DNA of 64,000 bases from Pegoplata infirma. Taxonomy: Eukaryota; Arthropoda; Insecta; Diptera; Anthomyiidae. Positions 46,301-58,300 of the stretch are shown here, one piece after another. The stretch is from NCBI GenBank assembly GCA_963921195.1, contig OY992536.1, positions 318,449,038 to 318,513,037 of the forward strand, in the 5' to 3' direction. Positions within the stretch are counted from its first letter, which is position 1. Every line of letters starts with the position of its first letter. Made by a program: the position numbers and the translations under genes. The notes below the pieces were generated by a model. That model was not told where the DNA came from, did not search any database, and saw only the letters and a list, made by a program, of their open reading frames with translations.

Positions 46301-49300
46301 TTACACATTTTTCTTGAGTGTAGGGGGGACATTTTAGTTTTTTAACTTAAAAGTGGGGCATGGCTAGGCTGACCATACGTACTGATTTGATCAGTACATG
46401 TACTGATTTTTGATCACTTGTACTGATCAAGAGACTTGTACTGATTTGTACTGATTTTTTGAAATATGTACTGATTGTACTGATTTTTGAACATTTCAAC
46501 ATAAAAAATAATTTTGTTCGAAAATTTTATACAAAAACTTGAATTTCCATAAAATAAGTCACTGTAGTAGTTTTTTTATAACTTAAGTATGACAAAGAGA
46601 TAATTTGAGTTAAATCAGTTCTAAAAAGTTTAGAGTTCGTGAATAAAGAGGTTCATTAACGCAAAAATATATCTGAGCATGAGGTTATTTTGATCCTATA
46701 AATATGAAATGGTTTATATGAAAGGCGCCCATTATCTTTGAGGTTTTCTAAACGAAAAGTTCGCGGGATAATAGACTTTTATATTGAGGTAATGTCTTCA
46801 GAATTTATTGGACAAATCACTCAGAACATCAGCCGCTATTTAAAAAACATGGGCTTTTTATCTGGGAAGTTTTATAAAAGTCAGAGTTATCAAAACTTAT
46901 GGAAAAAAGTCCTCAGAATTTGTAGGGATTTTCTTAAACTCAAAACCTGTGGGTTTTTGTTGATTATAATTTCTGGACTGAAACGATCAAATTTTTTGCA
47001 AGATAACGACAACAGTTTAAGGCAGTTGTTTTTAAACCTTTGTTTTTAAACAGCTCTTTTCAAACAATTGTTTTTACCGAAATACTAATTGCCCTAAGTT
47101 TGTTAGTTTAACCGAATTTTTTTGAGTGCTGAAAAAATTATCAGTGTTTTGCCATAGAAAATAGTTTTTAGATATGTATTTCACGAAAATATTAACGTAA
47201 AAGCCTGGGCGTACTGATTTGAGTTCAGAAAAAAATGGTCACCCTAGGCATGGCCAAAAAAGGTTGGGAACCATTGGGCTATGCCGAATGCCAGCAACAT
47301 TAAACTGACATTTCTTTGTATGGCAAAACAAATTTGTTTTCCGATTTTGAACGTCCGGGCAATTTTGTATACCCTCCAACCACAGTATAGGGGTATACTC
47401 ACTTTGTCATTTTGTGTGTAACGCATCGAAATATATGGCGCATTCCATGTGAAATCGGACACTTTGAAAATTTTTTTTTTTAGATTTTCCCAATTTGCTT
47501 ACAGTTTTTAGTAGCCTTCGAAAACTCCTTCGTGGTAAATTTTCAGATTTTTTTGATGACCCGTTCAAAAGATATCGAATTTTTAAAAATTGGTAGTTTG
47601 TTCCTTTACTCAAACTTCTTTTACTCATAACTTCTTCAATAATGGTCCAAATTTAATTTTTTTTTTTCAAAATGTTTGTTTTTTTTGCGTACTTTTTAAA
47701 AAAAAATCCCAAAAAATTCTTAAAAGCGCTCTAGTATGCGATTTTTAAGTTTTTTAATTTAAATCTCATTTTTGAAAATGTTTGTACTCTTCGATTTTTT
47801 TGAAATTTTTTTGTGTAAAACTTCTATCGATTCTAAAAATTTTTTACCCATTAGGATCGTGGATAACGATTATTACTAATTTTTTAAAATTTTTTGAAAA
47901 AAATTTATTGTAATTTTCCAATCTTAAAATCATTTCTACTGCTCGAATGGTGCCTCATAGAGGGGTCATTTATAAGACCGACCCCCATTAATTTTTACGT
48001 CTTAACATTTCTTTGGAACAAACTAATACCCTATCTCCAATTTCTAAGGGGGCTTCCACACAAAACGACATTTGTTAAGGCGGTCCCCATACAATTTTTT
48101 TAAAAATGAATGGGACCGAGCCCCATTCATTTTTACCCTACAACATTTTTTTAAAACATACCACAGTCCTATCTCCACTCGCTAAGTAGGCTTCCATTCA
48201 AAATTACATTTTTATAAAATTTGCTCCAACTGTTATTTGTATGGGAGCCTACTTAGGGAGTGGGCGTAAGAATGTTTTTCAAAAATGTTGTAGGGTAAAA
48301 ATTAATGGGGGTCGGTCTCACAAATGACCCCTCTCGGACGCACCATTAGACCGGTAGAAGCTGATTAAATAAAACAAATTTACAAAAAATAAAAAAAAAA
48401 TTGTATAGGGACCGCCTTAACAATTAGATATAGAGGGTAGGTGTGTTCAGAGAAAATGTTTGGACTAAAAAAATATTGTGGGTCGGTCATGCATTTTGTT
48501 GCTCTAAGGGCACTATTAAGGCAGTTAGAGCGGTTGGAGCAAATTAAAAAAAATTTCGTTTTGTGTGGGAGCCCCCTTAGAAATTGGAGATAGGGTATTA
48601 GTTTGTTTCAAGGTAGATTTATACAAGGTAAGATCCAATAACCTCACTTTTCCTCCATAGTTAGTTTTTTGACAAATTTTAAAACAATAATATTTACGAA
48701 TTTTCAAAACGAAATAAAAATATTTTGTTCGGCATAAATGACTTGAGTTTACACTACACTTTTTATGCTTAAAAATATTTTAATTTTTTTAAAATTTTTG
48801 TCGTGGAAAATAAAAGAATTTCGTTTGAAATTCAATATTTTTTTATAATTTAGTTGTTTTCTAAAATTTTAAAGTCTTAAAAAGCGGTTAAATTGGTTTA
48901 TGTGTGCACTGAACATTTAAGTCGTTTTTGCCGACTTAAATGATTTTGAAAGAAAATTGTTTTCATTTACGTCACTAAAATATTACCTTATATAAATCTA
49001 CATTGGTTTGTTTCAAAGAAATGTTAAGACGTAAAAATTAATGGGGTTCGGTCTTATAAATGACCCCTCTATGACGCACCATTGGAGCAGTAGAAATGAT
49101 TTTAAGGTTGGAAATTTACAATAAATTTTTTTCAACAAATTTAAAAAAAAAAAAATAGTAATAACCCAATTAGAAATGTCGTTAAGACATCTCAAAGACT
49201 TCCTTATGACAATGTCAGTGTACCTGCTGACTGAAAAATCTCTGACCATACAAAAAACCTCATGACACCTCCTGACTTTTTCAAGTATTTTGTCAAAATT

Positions 49301-52300
49301 CCTCGCCGACAAGTATGCAGGTAGTCAATAGTGCTGACTACATTATGACATGTACATAGTACGTCAGAGATCGTTAAAAAATTTAAAAATTATTAATCAC
49401 GTCTTTTAATTTACACTACTTTACTATTTTTATCTGTCCATTTCTTAAATTTAATTTTTTAAAACTTACTATTTTTATCTGCCTCACTTGGTCCGCGAAC
49501 TCAGAACCTTCTGTTCACTGGTCTAGCACCTTACCCCTTTAGCCAAACTTTGATAATAAATGTGTTTATTTAAAAACAAATTTAAATTAATTTATTATTT
49601 GAATTGTCCTGTTAAATATATTTCGTCACCTGAATTGAAAAATGCTAGAATATGAATTTTTCTTCCTCAAATATAACATTTTTTTAAGTATTAATTGGAA
49701 TTTGGTTTCATCCTATTTTACAAGATTTTGTTAGAGTTATTTAAGCGTATCTTAGTTGTTTTTAATATTATTTATACAAAACAAAAAAAATTATTTACAA
49801 AAAAAATATTGCAGGAGCCCTTTACAATTAAGGTGACGATATATTCAATTTATTTTGTTTTTGACAAATTTGAAAATATTATGATTTCAAAATATATTTT
49901 ATTACAAAAAATTTTAAGTTGTGGTTGGCCTAGTTGTCTAGCAGGTTCGACAGCTTACGTGTTGTAGATTTTTGGCCTCGGTTCAATCCCCGGTCGCGGA
50001 ATTTTTTTTTTTATTGTTTTAATTTTATTTTATTCAATTTTATTTTTTTAATTACAAAGAAAGTTAAAAGAGTTTTAAAGGATTAAACAAAATTACATGG
50101 ATTTTACATCGGAAAAAAATTTTTTTAGTGTTTGGTCGGATTTGCTATATAATTGTCAGCATTAAAGACATGATTTTTCTAAATTGATAAGACAACTTAT
50201 ATGACAAGTCAGTACATTTGTAGAACTTGGGGAGCTCCGACAAAAATTATGACATGTCCTTAAGTTGTCTTTAGTAAAATGTATTCACTTGCTGACTTCT
50301 ACTTGATGAATCATTACTGACATTGTCTTAAAGACAAAATTTCTAATTGGGAATTGTTATCCCACGATCCTCCTGGGCAAAAAATTTGTAGAATGGATGG
50401 AAGTTTAACACAAAAAAATTTCAAAAAAATCGAAGAGTACAAACATTTTAAAAGTACGCAAAAAAACAAAAGTTTTGAAAAAAAAAATTGAAATTTGGAC
50501 CATTATTGAAGAAGTTATGAGTAAAAGAAGTTTGAGTAAAGGAACAAACTACCAATTTTTAAAATTCGATATCTTTTGAACGGGTCATCAAAAAAAATCT
50601 AAAAATTTACCACGAAGGAGTTTTCAAAGGCTACTAAAAACTGTAAACAAATTGGGAAAATCAAAAAAAAATAATTTTCATAGTGTCCGATTTCACATGG
50701 AATGCCCCATATATAGTATATATGTTATTGATCAGTGATCGATTATAATCGTCCGCCTGTAGAGAACACGATACAGTCCAAAATAAAAGAGCTAGACTTT
50801 CAAAGTTTGGCACGAATATGTCTTATGGTCATTGGCTGATCAAGTTCGGAAATGAGGAAAATCGGACTAAGGGGAAAAAAGTTCCCCCTTCGAGAACTAA
50901 ACCAACCTCTAAAAAACGGTATTTTTTTGCAGGGTTATTTGTACTCTCTTTAAGCAAATGCACCATTTTTATGTCAGAGGAAGCTTAAAACACTGCATGT
51001 GAACCCAGCGGATAAAAAAATAAAAAAAAATTGGCCCGCCCCCTTTTGTGGGCGTGGATATAAAGCATTTTAATAATGATTAATTGGATTTAATAATTGC
51101 AAGAATCATAATAAATCCATTTGATAACATCTACCGCAAGGGAAAGGTGTCCCCAACGTCTCCCACAAACCCCCAAACAAATTTTTCGAATCGCACAACC
51201 GTCACTCACTTATTTGTACAAAAAAAAAACAAAACTTAAATTTCAAAAATCTAACAAAATTTTTAGCAAAATTTAAAGTTTATCTAAATTTAAATTTTTT
51301 TTTTGATTTTTTCGGGACGAAATTTCAAGTTTGGCTAAATTTTACAAAACTTGTTGGCTTTTTTCGAGACGAAAGGAAATTTGAAACTAAAATATATCAC
51401 GCAAACTCATTCAAAAAAATCGACTCACGCACACTCACTCAGGCAAACGTTTTAATCACACATTTTTTCCCCTTATTTCACGTGAGTAAAATAAGTTTCA
51501 GTTAATTACTCAATTATTTGCTCTAGTTTCCACACTAAGATTTTTTTAAATATATTTTGGACATGCAGAAAATTGTTAAGAAACGCATCAGTCGCATAAA
51601 ACGAAACCTGAGTGTATTCGGAAATGTTGTAGTCGTCCTATCTATAGTTAATTAATCAAAAAAAATCATTTCAAATATATAATTTATTCTTCTACCAAAC
51701 TTTTAGCACTTTTTAGATAATCCATTATATGATTATGTACCACCAATTGTGGAATATGGACACATTTCACCAACCACCCTTAAGGCAATTGTCACAGATC
51801 ATCACACAACAAGTTTATTTGTACAAATGCAAATGTATGGCTATCATCCAACAGCCGTACCTGTTGACTATAAACCATTTTTGTCAATGGGCCAGCAAAC
51901 ATCACCAATATCATCATTGAGACAACTTAAAATACTTATGAATGCCCAGCATCAGTCGTCATCACAACATCAACAACATCAAAATCAACTACAGGAACAA
52001 CAGCACAATGTAGAAGCAGTAGAAGAAGACGTCGGTGTACAAATATCAAATGAAATAGGCCAACAAATCGTATCCCCAAGTAACAATGGTGTTGGTAATA
52101 ATGCCAATTGTTGGCAACAAGTTATGTCAGCCACCAACAGCGGTGTTTGTCGTACTGGCGGATCCTATGGTTATTTGACCATAATCAATATGATTTGTGC
52201 AATGGCAGTGACAATGATTTTCATGCAAAATACCATGTATTAGAAATGTGTATTGAAATATTGTTGATGTTGGAATTGTATATTAAATATTTATTATTTA

Positions 52301-55300
52301 TATTTGTAGTAGTATTTTACTTATTATAAAGTATTGAATTTATTTGTCGTAAATGTGTATTACTTAATGTGTGTGAATATTAAAAATAAAACTTAAATGT
52401 AAATAGAGGATTATATTTTTGAATATGGAAAGAAAATGAGCCTACCTTCGTACTAGGACTGCCAATACCAAATTCGGTAATACCGAAATCGCCGAAATTC
52501 GAGGCATTTTTTTAAATTCGAAATACTGATTTTTAGTCAATTTCGATTTCGGTATTGCATACAACTTTTTTTTCATTTTAATTACAATTTATATGACGAT
52601 ATTAAAAAAAAAAACTAACAAAATAATTTTTATTTTATCAGTTTATTGTGAAATTTAGTTTCCACATAAAAAAAAAAAAAAATTGAGTAAATTTTTAATA
52701 TGTACTATTAAGTAAAAAATTATTCAATTTTGCGCCCGTTATAGTATTGAGTAAACCTTTAATAACAAATTATTAAATGGTTACTAAAAAATTTGAGTAA
52801 GTTTTTAATTGACACAATTAAAACTTTACTTAAAATTTTTCGTTTTTTTAAGAACTTTTTAATTGTGTTAAGTAAATAGTTACTCAAAATCTATATATTA
52901 GAGGTATTCAGAGTCTTGTTGCCAGCCCTGGCAATGTAGCAAAAGAGTACTTCTTTCAAAAAATACATGTATTTTGAAAAGTAATTTTGAAAAGTGCTCT
53001 TTTACCACCAGTGCCAGGGCTGGCAAGCAAGACTCTGAATACCACTATTATATTTTTTTTTAAATTTAAAAAAGTTTCACATTTTTTTCCAAAAGATGTT
53101 TTTTCAAACTTTACAAAATATATTAATGTCTTAGGGTCGAACCAGAATCAAATGCGTAGCGCAAGACGTAAAAAAAACAAACACATCAAATTTGAAATTT
53201 TTACGTCCGTTTGATTTAGGTAACTCACATTTAAATATTAGAAACGAAAAATTATTGGGCGTTACGCCTTACGCGACATAATTTGATTCAGGTTGGGCGC
53301 TTAAAGACATAGGAAAATTTCATAAAGATGATTTCAAACTTTCATATACATATGGGGCATTCCATGTGTAATCGGACACTTTGAATTTTTTTTTTTAGAT
53401 TTTTCCCAACTTGTTTACTGTTTTTAGTACCCTTTGAAAACTCCTTCGTGGTAAATTTTCTTATTTTTTTGATGACCCGTTCAAAAGATATCGAATTTTT
53501 AAAAATTGGTTGTTTGCTCCTTTACTCCAAATTTCAAATTGTGTTTTTTAAAATTTTTGTTTTTTTACGTACTTTAAAAAAAAAATTCTAAAAAATTCTT
53601 AAAAGCGTTCTAGTATGCGATTTTTAAGTTTTTAAATTTAAATCTCACTTTTTAAAATGATTGTACTCTTTGATTTTTTGGAAATTTTTTTGTGTATAAC
53701 TTCCATCGATTCTACAAATTTTTTGCCCAGGAGGATCGTGGGATAACGATTATTACTATTTTTTAAAATTTTTGAAAAAAATTTATTATAATTTTCCAAT
53801 CTTAAAATCATTTCTACTGCTCCAATGGTGCGTCATAGAGGGGTCATTTATAAGACCGACCCCCATTAATTTTTACGTCTTAACATTTCTTTGGAACAAA
53901 CTAGTACCCTATCTCCAATTTCTAAGGGGGCTCCCACACAAAACGACATTTTTTTAAAATTTGGTCCAACCGCTCTAACTGCCCTAATAGTGCCCTTAAA
54001 GCAACAAATTGTGTGACCTACCCATAATATTTTTTTAGTCCAAACATTTTCTCTGAACACACCTACCCTCTATCTCTAATTGTTAATACAATTTTTTTTT
54101 ATTTTTTGTAAATTTGTTTTATTTAATCAGCTTCTACCGGTCCAATGGTGCGTCCGAGAGGGGTCATTAGTGAGACCGACCCCATTTATTTTTACCCTAC
54201 AACATTTTTTCAAAACACACCTACGCCCTATCTCCACTCCCTAAGTAGGCTCCAATACAAATAACAGTTGAAGCAAATTTTATAAAAATCTTATTTTGAA
54301 TAGAAGCCCACTTAGGGAGTGGAGATAGGGCGTAGGTATGTTTTACAAAAATGTTGGAGGGTAAAAATAAATGGGGATCGGTCTCACTAATGACCCCTCT
54401 CGGACGCACCATTGGCCCGGTAGAAGCTGATTAAATAAAACAAATTTACAAAAAATAAAAAAAAATTTATGGGGACCGCCTTAACAGTTAAAGATAGAGG
54501 GTGTGTTCAGAGAAAATGTTTGGACTAAAAAAATATTGTGGTTCGGTCATACATTTTGTTGCTCTAAGGGCACTATTAGGGCAGTTAGAGCGGTTGGAAC
54601 AAATTTTAAAAACTGTAGTTTTGTGTGGGAGCCCCCTTAGAAAATTGAGATAGGGTATTAGTTTGTTCGAAAGAAATGTTAAGACGTAAAAATTAATGGG
54701 CAGTAGAAATGATTTTAATGGGGCTATTCTAAAATTTTATTATTATAATAAGTGCTATTATTAGCAACCCAGAATTTTATTACAGATACCAAAAATTTCA
54801 ACTCTAAAAAAAGCTTTATCAACTTTTTGTTGTTCTAAAACAATTTAATTTGAAATTTGAATTTAGACAACAAAATTTTATAAGCACAATAGCTGTATGG
54901 GTAGGTAGGTGGTTTTGATATTTTGTTATTTTTGGAGGCATGGGTTCAAATCCCACCCATTTCTAACAAATATATTTTTTTTTTTTGCCAATTTTTATTT
55001 TTTTTTATTACAAATATTATAATGCAGTTTTTTTGAAATTTTTTAATTTCGCAATTTTTAAAAGATGCAAAAAAAATTGATTTTTGCATCTTTTTTTTCT
55101 GAAATTATTATTATTGTATGGTTTTAATTGGCTATTTCTCTCGCAAAAAAAAACATTATAATTGTCTTTAGAGGAAAAAAAATAATACTACTATTTTTTT
55201 TAACTACACTTTTTTGCATGCAAAAAAAATTGCAATAATTTTGGTAATAATATGTTTCTTATTTTTGACTACAATAATGCGTATTTTGACAAATTGCGAA

Positions 55301-58300
55301 AAAAAATACGGAATTTTGACGAAAACAAAATGTTGGTTTCTTGTTATAAATGAAAAAAATATTGTTATAGATGACAAAACTTGTTATAGACTGAAAAGTA
55401 CATAACAATATTTTGTCATCTATAACAATATTTTTTTCATTTATATCAAGAAACCAACATTTTGTTTCCGTCAAAATTCCGTGATTTTTCGCAATTTGTC
55501 AAAATACGCATTATTGTAGTCAAAAATAAGAAACATATTATTACAAAAATTATTGCAATTTTTTTTTGCATGCAAAAAAGTGTAGTTAAAAAAAAAATAT
55601 TATTTTTTTTCCTCTAAAGACAATTATAATGTTTTTTTGCGAGAGAAATAGCCAATTAAAACCATACAATAATAATAATTTCAGAAAAAAAAAGATGCAA
55701 AAATCAATTTTTTTTGCATCTTTTAAAAATTGAGAAATTTAAAAATTAAAAAAAAACTGCAATATAATATTTGTAAAAAAAAAAAATAAAAATTGGCAAA
55801 AAAAAAATATTTGTTAGAAATGGGTGGGATTTGAACCCATGCCCCCAAAAATAACAAAATATCAAAACCACCCACCTACCCATACAGCTATTGTGCTTGT
55901 AAAATTTTGTTGTCTAAATTCAAATTTCAAATTAAATTGTTTTAGAACAACACAAAGTTGATAAAGCTTTTTTTAGAGTTGAAATTTTTGGTATCTATAA
56001 TAAAATTCTGGGTTGCTAATAATAGCACTTATTATAATAATAAAATTTTAGAATAGCCCCATAAGACTGGAAAATTAAAATAAATTTTTTTCAAAAAATT
56101 TTAAAAAATAGTAATAATCGTTTTACACAAAAAAATTTCAAAAAAATCGAAGAGTACAAACATTTTCAAAAATGAGATTTAAATTTTAAAACTTAACCAG
56201 TAGAAAAGTTAAATTCGACTTGGCCGAATCTATGAATACCATCCACAATGTCCTTTTAAGTGGCAGTAAATTTTCAAACGTAAAAAAATAAAATTTTTGA
56301 TTAGTTTTTATTTTGTGTAAAAAAACTTTTTTTTTTAAATAATTTAAAAAAGGAAAATACTTAATTTTTTCTAATGTAAAATTTTTTTGAGTGTAAAATT
56401 TTTTTTCAATTGTCTTTCTTTTTTTAGTGTAAAAATATTTTTGAGTGACAAAAATACGTTGTAAAATATTTTTGTGATTTACCAATGCTTTTAAAACATG
56501 TTTAACGGGTTTTCAACACGTGAATTTAAGGTGAAACTAATCTGAAATTCACGGTCTTGCTAATAACTTTTGAACCACTAAACCGATTTGGCTGAAATTC
56601 AATACAAACCAAGCCAGGGGAACGACAAATATATATGCTGGGCTTCAACATCCTCAGAAAGTTAGCGTGTTTTTTATCTCGTAAATTCACGAAAAACCCT
56701 TGCCGAAATTCATTCTTTTGCTCATAACTTTTGAACCACTGGACCGATTTCGCTGGATTGCGATACCAACCTGAGCAGGTAAATGCCCAACATATATGCT
56801 AAACTTCAGGAGCCTCCGTAAAGTCGTTCAGAAGTTAGCGTGTTTTCAACAGACAGACTGACGGACAGACGGACGGACGGACGATCATCGCTAGATCGTC
56901 TTAAAATCGATCGAGGATCATGAATATATATATTTTATGGGGTCTTAGACCAATATTTCGAGGTGTTACAAACGGAATGACAAACTTATATATACCCTCT
57001 ATCACTAGAGTGGAGGGTATAAAAATCGCATAGTAGAGCGCTTTTAAGAATTTTTTTTTTAAAGTACGTAAAAAAACAAAAATTTTGAAAAACACAATTT
57101 GAAATTTGGACCATTATTGAAGAAGTTATGAGTAAAAGAAGTTTGAGTAAAGGAACAAACTACCAATTTTTAAAAATTCGATATCTTTTGAACGGGTAAT
57201 CAAAAAAATCTGAAAATTTACCACGAAGCAGTTTTCAAAGGTTACTAAAAACTGTAAACAAATTGGGAAAATCTAAAAAAAAAAAATTCAAAGTGTCCGG
57301 TTTGAAATGGAATGGCCCATATACAAAAAACTATAAACTAAATGTGAATTAAAAACACCAAGAGAATAAAAAACAAGTGAGAGTGTTACATTCGGCTGTG
57401 CCGAATCTTTTATACCCTCCAAAATGTAAAAAAAAAATAAAAAAAAATAAAAATCTGGGGCGTCTTTTTTTTTTTTTGGGGGGGGGGGGTCGGTGGGTGA
57501 CGTTTGGGGGCACATCCCCCTTGCGATTTTGAACTTCTTCTGAGATAAGAAAGTTGCATTTGCTTAGCAAAAGTACAAAAAACCCTGCAAAAAATGAGTT
57601 TTTTCTTAGGTTGGTTTAGTTCTCCAAGGGGGAACTTTTTCCCCCTTGGTCACATTTTGCCCAACTCCGAACTTAACCTGCCTAGGAATATAAGACATAT
57701 TCGTGCCAAACTTCGGAAGTCTAGCTCTTTTATTTTGGACTGTATCGTGTCTTCTACAGACGGACAGACGGACGGACGGACGGACATCGCTAGAATGTCT
57801 TAGAATCGATCACTGATCAATAAAATATATACTTTATGGGGTCCTAGACCGATATTTCGATGCGTTACACACGGAATGACAAAGTGAGTATACCCCCATA
57901 CTGTGGTTGGAGGGTATAAAAAATAGAAAAATAAATATTAAATTACTATTAAATTACACTGCGTGACAAAACTAACTACTATTTTAGAAAACAAGAGGTA
58001 CGACCATCATTTCAATATATTTCGGACATTTTCATCATGATGGTCCATATAACATAGCTGTTTTTTTGTCCACTATACGTATTCGCGAGTTTTTTATCAA
58101 AGACCAATTTGGCTGTTAATTTCGCGAAAACCTTAAAAAATGAAGAAATTCGCGAATTTAAGGGCTTAAATTGAAAAGCTTTAAACCAAATTTGCATAAG
58201 AAATGTTGCTATAAGTCATATCTTTGTTTTCCATGTCATAAAATTTATAAACCATTTACTTTGCAAATTTTTTTGTTAAAAAACTGGCTCGAAATCAGCG

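Larger units (their letters stand above)
49165..50351. mobile_element. Inverted-repeat element with CCCAATTAGAAAT ends and two tRNA-like modules
   Basis: Ends CCCAATTAGAAATGTCGTTA and GACAAAATTTCTAATTGGG are inverted, followed on both sides by TTAAGACA/TGTCTTAA-type and GACATGTC-type motifs. It is 1187 bp, with AA-rich flanks. Each arm carries one tRNA-like segment (49486-49553 on - and 49921-49999 on +). Confidence 0.75.
47436..50709. mobile_element. Large foldback element FB-B with two nested insertions
   Basis: The left end TGGCGCATTCCATGTGAAAT is mirrored by the right end ATTTCACATGGAATGCCCCA, with TATA-rich flanks. The arms share long inverted blocks (GTGTCCGATT, ACTCCTTCGTGGTAAA, GACCCGTTCAAAAGATATCG, GGTCATTTATAAGACCGACC). 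The centre is near 48215. Nested elements lie at 48611-49005 and 49165-50351. It has no protein-coding frame of note and lies in intron 3 of the MBF2-like gene. Confidence 0.82.
47368..51080 (+). repeat. DINE/mini-me-like repeat (ACCACAGTA subtype) split by foldback FB-B
   Basis: The left piece (47368-47435) reads TATACCCTCCAACCACAGTA, ACTTTGTCATTTTGTG and ACGCATCGAAATATA. The right piece (50710-51080) reads TATTGATCAGTGATCG, GATACAGTCCAAAATAAAAG, GTTTGGCACGAATATGTC and GAACTAAACCAACCTC, and ends in GGCCCGCCCCC. The two pieces are collinear once FB-B is removed. Confidence 0.75.
54719..56061. mobile_element. Nearly perfect 1.34-kb palindrome (foldback) with tRNA-like modules in both arms
   Basis: The two arms, about 660 bp each, are nearly perfect reverse complements around a centre near 55390. 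Ends are TGGGGCTATTCTAAAATTTT and its mirror. TAA is duplicated on both sides (54716-54718 and 56062-56064). Removing the element restores the FB arm sequence GATTTTAAGA-TGG. Short unmatched centre: about 20 bases near 55385-55400. Confidence 0.88.
53353..57319. mobile_element. Large foldback element FB-C with two nested insertions
   Basis: Left end TGGGGCATTCCATGTG and right end TGGAATGGCCCA are inverted, with TATA-type flanks. The arm blocks are the same as in FB-B. A second foldback (54719-56061) and a DINE-like repeat (56201-57024) interrupt the right arm. It has no coding frame of note and lies in Tusp intron 1, downstream of the MBF2-like gene. Confidence 0.82.

Noticed and set aside
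53700..54420. Recurrent frames such as those reading [17 protein letters not shown] in several places (44016, 47894, 49013, 53772)
   Set aside because: They recur because they lie in the arms of the foldback family FB. The family has no intact long frame, and both arms encode the same pieces.
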